Shown: positions 12,915 to 17,567 of the stretch, piece after piece | Layout of the letters: each line of letters begins with the position of its first letter | Numbering within the stretch: position 1 is the first letter of the stretch | Assembly (NCBI GenBank): GCA_964398355.1 | Contig: CAYNMM010000118.1 | Location: 1-17,567, forward strand | DNA from: WFZT01 sp964398355 | GTDB lineage: Bacteria > Hydrothermota > Hydrothermia > B15-G9 > WFZT01 | Length of the DNA stretch: 17,567 bases | Reading direction: 5' to 3' | Program-made: the position numbers and the translations under genes | Notes under the pieces: generated by a model | What the model saw: only the letters and a program-made list of their open reading frames with translations | Database searches by the model: none | Told to the model about the DNA's origin: nothing

Positions 12915-15900
12915 ATGAGTGGGATCATCGCCGTTTTATTAATTTTTTCTCAGGTTCAAATGAGTGACTACTGCTCTACTCCACCGTTTGTAGCAAATGC
13001 AGTTACACCCAACGTCTTAATAATTTTGGATAATTCAGGAAGTATGCTCTGGGCAGCGTATGATAATGACGGCAACTCATCAAACATTGCAACAGGGTAT
13101 AACGACAATGTTCATTACTACGGTTATTTTGACCCTACAAAATACTACTCTTACTCACATCGGCATGGAGGATTCTTTTATGAAGACGAAAATGGGAAAT
13201 GGTCGGGCAATTATCTCAATTGGGTCTCAATGACAAGAATAGATGTTGCAAGAAAGGTATTAACTGGTGGAAAAGTCGTAATATATGGCCAAGATACTCT
13301 ACTCCTCTTCAATCTTGAAGCTCGAGGCTCAAACAATATGAAAGTAGTTTACAATGCTTATAAATACACACCCTATCCCTATAGAAGGCTATACTCTCGT
13401 AGAACATATTGGAGGAATAAACCTGTAATATCATTTTACAGATTCTCACCCTACTGGGGATGGGTTGGAACATACACTCTCGCTGTGTTATTGAATGGGA
13501 AGGGATTACCTGAAGGGTTCATTCAGAAAACTGCCGGGAAAATTCGCTACGGACTGATGTTTTTCAATTACAGTGAGGGTGGTTACATCTCTAACTATAT
13601 CCATGACGGTACGGATTTTTATAACGGAGATTATCATTACAATCACATTATAGATGCTATAAATCTGGATCTTGGTGATAGATGCAGGAACTGTCGTAGA
13701 ACCACATGGACTCCCCTTGCAGAGGCCCTTTATGAAGCTTATAGATTTTTGTCTCAACAATCCCCATATTATCACTCCTACGATTTCTATGCCTCTCCTG
13801 GTAATCCTCAATATGATCCCTACTACATTTATTCCAACGCGACTAATACAGCGATACCGGTTCCCTGCAGACATTCGAGTGTGATAATAGTTACGGATGG
13901 AGAACCTACACAGGACAGGGATATACCGGTGGATTTGCGAGATTACGATAATGATGGTAACGACCCTATACCCAAAGGACAGAGTCCTTATGCATACCCG
14001 TGGAATCAAGGGGGAAGCGATTATCTTGATGATGTCGCTCTATTTATGCATACAAATGACATCAGGAAGGATCTTGAAGGGATTCAGAATGTTGATATTT
14101 ATGCTATACGGGCTTTTGGGAAATCAACTATCAACACCCTCAAAGATGCTGCCAAAAATGGTTCATTTATCGATAAAAATGGGAACAACATCCCTGATCT
14201 GCGTGAGGAGTGGGATGCAAATGGAGATGGTGTACCTGACGGATACTTTGAAGCACCGTCTGGATATCTTCTTGAACAAGCTCTTTTAAAAATTCTCTCC
14301 TTCGTTCTCGAGAGGATTTCTTCCGGAACAGCCGTATCCGTACTCTCATCCTCTGTCACTGGAGAAGGGACAGCCCTTGAAGCGTATTTCGTTCCAGTCT
14401 TGCAGGAAGGATTAAGAAAGGTTACCTGGCTCGGATACTTGCAATCACTCTGGGTTGACAAGTGGGGGAACCTTAGAGAGGATTCCAATCACGACCTGAA
14501 ACTTGAGCCCAAAGTTGACACTATTATTAGATTTGAATTTCAAGATAATGAAACAAAAGTGCTAAAGTTTCCTGACAAAGATGGTGATGGCGTGCCAGAT
14601 ACGTATTATCCAGTTGCTACCACTGACCTGAATCATGTTAATGCAATTTGGAAAGCCCATGAGCTCCTTGCTCGAAGAAGCTACACAGATAGAAACATCT
14701 ATACTGCAATCGATAATGCGACAGGTGAATCACTCATTAAATTTTCTGGATTGAATGTAAGTACTCTTATCGATTATCTCGGTGTAAATTCATCCCGGGA
14801 AGCATCAAACCTTATTGACTTTATTCGAGGGAAAGATCTTGAATATCTGGGATTCAGAGATCGCACCGTTACTATAGATCTCCATCAATATGAATGGAAA
14901 CTTGGAGATATAGTTTATTCCTCTCCTGTACTCGTTGGAGCACCTGCGGAAAGGTATGATTTGATTTACAAAGATAAGACCTACGCCCAATTTTTCCTGA
15001 AATATCGTGATAGAAGAAGAATGGTTTATGTTGGTGCAAATGACGGCATGTTACATGCATTTAACATCGGAAAATACCTTTCAGGTAAAGATGACTGGAC
15101 GATAGGTATCGACGGTGATGGCTATGAACCTGGAGAAGAAATGTGGGCATTCATTCCGAGAAATGTATTGCCTCATCTGAAATGGCTTGCAGACCCGGAT
15201 TATTGTCATGTTTACTATGTTGATCTCACTCCTAAAATCACAGATGCAAGAATTTTCAGATCCGATGACACACATCCAGATGGGTGGGGAACCGTGCTGC
15301 TTGGTGGATTAAGATTTGGGGGAGGTAAGCTGGAGGAAAATGGAAAAACATTCTCGTCATCCTACTTTGCCATCGACATAACAAATCCTGATGTAACTAC
15401 TCCATCATTTATGTGGGAATTTAGAGACGATAATCTTGGCTATACTACGGTTTTTCCTGCTATCATAAGAACAGGTAGGGCTGAAGAAAATGGAAACTGG
15501 TATGTCTTGACTGGCTCAGGCCCTGACCAACTCGATGGAGAATCTACCCAATCTCCATATCTTTATGTTTTAAATATGGAAAATGGCCAACTTGAGCGTA
15601 AATCCAGATTCCCTTACGCAAACGCTTTTTGTGGGAATCCTGTCACTATTGATATCAACCTCGATTTCCAGACAGACTTCGGATATATTCCTGTTAATCG
15701 TAAGCTAACAAATTCTTACAAAGCAGATATATGGAGAATCCAGACCAATGGAAATCCCGGTGATTGGCAATTAAAAGATATCTTCACTGCAGATGGACCT
15801 GTCGTTGTGCAACCTGCCGTTTTTCTCGACGAGAAGGACAATCTCTGGATCTTTGTTGCGACCGGTAAATATTTCTCTGATAATGATGAGACGGACAGGT

Positions 15901-16472
15901 CCTACAACTATATTTACGCATTTAAGGATCCGGGTAGTGGTGTAGTTTCTACAAGTGATCTCATCGATGTTACAAATGCTGTTGTGTACCAGACAAAAAA
16001 TGGTAGGGTGTTTGTTGATTATAACAATAGAACCTACACCTTCGATGAGTTTGTACGCCTTGTCAGTAGATATAAGGGATGGATGAGAAGATTTCCAACA
16101 CCAGGAGAAAGAGTCATAGCCAGACCCGTCGTTTATGGGGGAGCGATTTTCGTTACTACATTCACACCAGAAAACGACATTTGTGCCTTCGGTGGAAACA
16201 GTAAGCTCTATGGACTTTTTTATTTAACAGGTACTCCTTATAAAGTATCTATTTTTGGGTCTCGAGGTGTGGAAAGGATTGGGAATAAAAAAGTATTCAA
16301 AGAAAGTATTAATCTCGGTAAGGGCATTGCAACAGCTCAACACTTTTTTGAAAGTCCCAATCAAAAAGGTAAAGCCTTTGTTCAAACAAGCACTGGTCAG
16401 GTTGTCGAAATAAATGAAGTATTGCCATTAAAGACAAAAAGTGGAGTTTTATTATGGAGAGAAAGAGAATAA
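12915..16472 (+). CDS. PilY1-family pilus tip adhesin with VWA domain and C-terminal beta-propeller
   Basis: The 1185-residue protein has the PilY1 plan. A short hydrophobic N-terminus precedes DYCSTPPFVANAVTPNV, then a von Willebrand factor A domain with a complete metal site: DNSGSM at D39/S41/S43, T266 in TWTPL and D328 in VTDGE. Asp-rich loops follow at about 420-446 and 554-562. The C-terminal half is the PilY1 beta-propeller, with GDIVYSSPVLVG (664-675), VYVGANDGMLHAF (704-716) and YFAIDITNP. It keeps the regulatory calcium site as D913-N915-D917-D921 (DINLDFQTD). It should be exported, sit at the pilus tip, and control extension, adhesion and surface sensing. A GGAGG at 12904-12908 supports the start. 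Codons for residues 641-653 are nearly identical to an inverted segment at the polymerase gene's 3' end. Confidence 0.94.
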   Translation: MSGIIAVLLIFSQVQMSDYCSTPPFVANAVTPNVLIILDNSGSMLWAAYDNDGNSSNIATGYNDNVHYYGYFDPTKYYSYSHRHGGFFYEDENGKWSGNYLNWVSMTRIDVARKVLTGGKVVIYGQDTLLLFNLEARGSNNMKVVYNAYKYTPYPYRRLYSRRTYWRNKPVISFYRFSPYWGWVGTYTLAVLLNGKGLPEGFIQKTAGKIRYGLMFFNYSEGGYISNYIHDGTDFYNGDYHYNHIIDAINLDLGDRCRNCRRTTWTPLAEALYEAYRFLSQQSPYYHSYDFYASPGNPQYDPYYIYSNATNTAIPVPCRHSSVIIVTDGEPTQDRDIPVDLRDYDNDGNDPIPKGQSPYAYPWNQGGSDYLDDVALFMHTNDIRKDLEGIQNVDIYAIRAFGKSTINTLKDAAKNGSFIDKNGNNIPDLREEWDANGDGVPDGYFEAPSGYLLEQALLKILSFVLERISSGTAVSVLSSSVTGEGTALEAYFVPVLQEGLRKVTWLGYLQSLWVDKWGNLREDSNHDLKLEPKVDTIIRFEFQDNETKVLKFPDKDGDGVPDTYYPVATTDLNHVNAIWKAHELLARRSYTDRNIYTAIDNATGESLIKFSGLNVSTLIDYLGVNSSREASNLIDFIRGKDLEYLGFRDRTVTIDLHQYEWKLGDIVYSSPVLVGAPAERYDLIYKDKTYAQFFLKYRDRRRMVYVGANDGMLHAFNIGKYLSGKDDWTIGIDGDGYEPGEEMWAFIPRNVLPHLKWLADPDYCHVYYVDLTPKITDARIFRSDDTHPDGWGTVLLGGLRFGGGKLEENGKTFSSSYFAIDITNPDVTTPSFMWEFRDDNLGYTTVFPAIIRTGRAEENGNWYVLTGSGPDQLDGESTQSPYLYVLNMENGQLERKSRFPYANAFCGNPVTIDINLDFQTDFGYIPVNRKLTNSYKADIWRIQTNGNPGDWQLKDIFTADGPVVVQPAVFLDEKDNLWIFVATGKYFSDNDETDRSYNYIYAFKDPGSGVVSTSDLIDVTNAVVYQTKNGRVFVDYNNRTYTFDEFVRLVSRYKGWMRRFPTPGERVIARPVVYGGAIFVTTFTPENDICAFGGNSKLYGLFYLTGTPYKVSIFGSRGVERIGNKKVFKESINLGKGIATAQHFFESPNQKGKAFVQTSTGQVVEINEVLPLKTKSGVLLWRERE
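14835..14872 (+). repeat. pilY1 segment duplicated in inverted orientation at 9942-9979
   Basis: This stretch encodes residues about 641-653 of PilY1, just before the beta-propeller. The neighbouring IRGKD and GDIVYSSP motifs are usual for PilY1, so this is probably the original copy and the one at 9942-9979 the derived one. Identity is 35 of 38 without gaps. Confidence 0.85.
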
Positions 16473-16804
16473 TAATATTGGCGTTGATAGCTTCAACTTT
16501 ACTGTTTGGCCAGATACAGCCTGGCCAAACAGGAGAAGTTTTTGAAACCGGGACCTTGATGTCTATTGGAAAGAAATCCGTCGTGATAGATGAATCAACT
16601 TTTCTGCTCGACCAAAATGCCAGGATTACTGATGCTCTTGGCAACATCATACCTATCATGATTGTGAAACTACCAGCTTTATGCAAATTCCAGACGAATT
16701 TGATGAAGGGTGAAGAATCCGACACAGTAAAAATCGTCAAACTAATTATCCTGAAGACGATAAGACAAACCGAATTCCGGAAACTCACAGGAAAGAAGAG
16801 ATAA
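16454..16804 (+). CDS. Small secreted protein of unknown function, last gene of the pilus operon
   Basis: The 116-residue product begins MERKRIIILALIASTLLFGQ, a plausible Sec signal peptide (basic start, hydrophobic core, cleavage near Gln20). The mature part (about 96 residues) is predicted to be beta-rich. It contains GTLMSIGKKSVVIDESTFLL, then ARITDALGNIIP and a basic C-terminus. No prepilin leader is present, so it is not PilE although it occupies the pilE place after pilY1. It overlaps pilY1 by 19 bp and has a GGAG site before its ATG, so it is co-translated with the tip adhesin. A periplasmic helper or pilus-tip accessory is a reasonable inference. No family is recognised. Confidence 0.7.
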   Translation: MERKRIIILALIASTLLFGQIQPGQTGEVFETGTLMSIGKKSVVIDESTFLLDQNARITDALGNIIPIMIVKLPALCKFQTNLMKGEESDTVKIVKLIILKTIRQTEFRKLTGKKR

Positions 16805-16883
16805 AATTCACCACAATAGAATTTATCTGGCAAAAATATATTCTGTTCTCGCAAGGGCGAAAAATATCAGGGTTCTACAATTT

Positions 16884-17190
16884 GCCCTCCTTCCTGCATA
16901 GCAGGGGAAAATTGCTATCAAATCTTCCAGAAAAACGCGTCTGACTTCTACATATTTCCATCCTTGCTTTGTGGGGGGATCGTCCTACAAACCCCGGTCC
17001 CCACGCTTCGGGGAGAGACACTCTCAAACCTCTCCCACGCTTCGCAAGGACACACTTGACAGACCCCTCATCCGCTTTGTGGAGGAGGATCACCTTTCCA
17101 ACCCCTCCCCCGCTCCGCCGGAGATTCCTTTCCAACCCCTCCCCCACGAAGTGGGGAAGGATTACTTTTCTAACCCCTCCCCCGCTCTGC
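16884..17190. repeat. Right-end palindrome array, first (inverted) half
   Basis: GC-rich palindromic units follow one another, such as CCTGCATAGCAGG (about 16891-16903), CCCCACGCTTCGGGG and CCCCCACGAAGTGGGG. The clearest units carry an AACCCCTCCC start at 17100, 17134 and 17172. Linkers read ggattacttttcta or ggatcacctttcca. Their reverse complements resemble the linkers of the left-end array, so this half is inverted relative to it and to the second half. The gap 16805-16883 shows no gene and no convincing terminator. Confidence 0.75.
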
Positions 17191-17267
17191 GGGGAGGATA
17201 AAGGAGGGGGCAGAAAGAGCTGATTTGACAGGGAAAAGCAGGTAGGGGTTTTGTTGCCCTCCCCTCA
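17191..17267. repeat. 77-bp direct repeat, copy 1
   Basis: This non-palindromic segment contains AAGGAGGGGGCAGAAAGAGC and a GGTAGGGGTTTTG stretch. It recurs exactly 300 bp downstream at 17491-17567 with six mismatches by eye and no gaps. It separates the inverted and direct halves of the right-end palindrome array. Confidence 0.85.
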
Positions 17268-17460
17268 ATCCCCTCCCGCAAGCGGGAGGGGAGTTTGTGG
17301 GTAAGCAGCTCCGCAAGCGGGAGATTAGTTGTGGGTGGATTTCGGCAAGTGGGAAGGGTGTTTGTTGGTGGGTTCTCCCGCAAACGGGAGGGTTGTTTGT
17401 AGGTGGTCCCTCCCGCAAGAGGGAGGGGAGATAATGGGTAACCACCCGCTCCGTGGAAAC
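17268..17460. repeat. Right-end palindrome array, second half
   Basis: Units such as CTCCCGCAAGCGGGAG and CTCCCGCAAACGGGAG have centres near 17280, 17315, 17347, 17382, 17417 and 17451, a regular spacing of about 35 bp. Linkers (gtttgtgggtaag, tgtttgttggtgggtt, ttgtttgtaggtggtcc) match those of the left-end array in the same orientation. No gene is credible here. Confidence 0.8.
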
Positions 17461-17490
17461 ACACTCGACAAACCCCACCCCCACTCTGTG

Positions 17491-17567
17491 GGGGAGGATT
17501 AAGGAGGGGGCAGAAAGAGCTGTTCTGACAGAGAAAAGCAGGTAGGGGTTTTGTCACCCTCCCCTCA
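17491..17567. repeat. 77-bp direct repeat, copy 2, cut by the window end
   Basis: It matches 17191-17267 with an offset of exactly 300 bp. By analogy with copy 1 the next bases outside the window would start another palindrome unit like the one at position 1, so both window ends lie in the same kind of repeat. Confidence 0.85.

Noticed and set aside
13506..14009. 167-codon minus-strand ORF opposite pilY1
   Set aside because: It is a shadow of the pilY1 reading frame. The plus-strand protein has clear VWA motifs across the same bases and the minus frame has no recognisable features.
16801..16826. Terminator after the pilus operon
   Set aside because: The inverted repeat (ATAAAATTC / GAATTTAT) is AT-rich with a bulge and is not followed by a T run.
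16875..17557. Several ORFs of 76-131 codons on both strands in the right-end array
   Set aside because: They translate the palindromic repeats into Pro/Ser/Gly-rich repeats in all frames and have no start signals. They are by-products of the GC-rich array.

Overview
The window looks like chromosomal DNA from an uncultured, possibly thermophilic bacterium. Bacterial marks are a self-cleaving LexA repressor, sigma70-type promoters, strong GGAGG ribosome binding sites, a lipobox protein and a type IV pilus minor-pilin operon. Mixed in are archaeal-looking parts: an archaeal-type HMG-CoA synthase/thiolase/DUF35 module and a family B DNA polymerase of the PolB2 type. This mix is known from candidate phyla, but the phylum cannot be fixed from the sequence. 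GC-rich arrays of short palindromes with a period of about 35 bp occupy both ends of the window, as if a contig was broken at repeats.

Left half, minus strand: one probable operon reads leftward from a promoter at 6185-6213. It encodes a lipoprotein, a 25-codon small ORF, two tandem methionine gamma-lyase/cystathionine gamma-synthase-family enzymes, HMG-CoA synthase, acetoacetyl-CoA thiolase and a zinc-ribbon/OB-fold DUF35 protein. It ends at a perfect 18-bp-stem bidirectional terminator (304-358). The last three genes are the entry module of the mevalonate pathway.

Centre, plus strand: lexA, a RecA-like protein without a P-loop, and a PolB2-type polymerase form a tight operon. It lies behind a promoter that carries a perfect 9+2+9 palindrome, the likely LexA operator. 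The layout parallels the lexA-imuA-imuB-dnaE2 mutagenesis cassettes, with a family B polymerase in place of DnaE2/ImuB. I regard this as the most interesting system here: a probable SOS-controlled lesion-bypass or repair cassette.

Between this operon and the next lies an unannotated decayed gene on the minus strand (9935-10409, five stops and one frameshift). Its 3' end carries a 38-bp inverted near-copy of part of pilY1.

Right half, plus strand: four prepilin-like genes in the order GspH/FimU-like, PilV-like, PilW-like and PilX-like, then pilY1 and a small secreted protein, all overlapping or closely spaced. This is the canonical minor-pilin/tip-adhesin operon order. Calcium-binding-type Asp-rich loops recur in several of the products.
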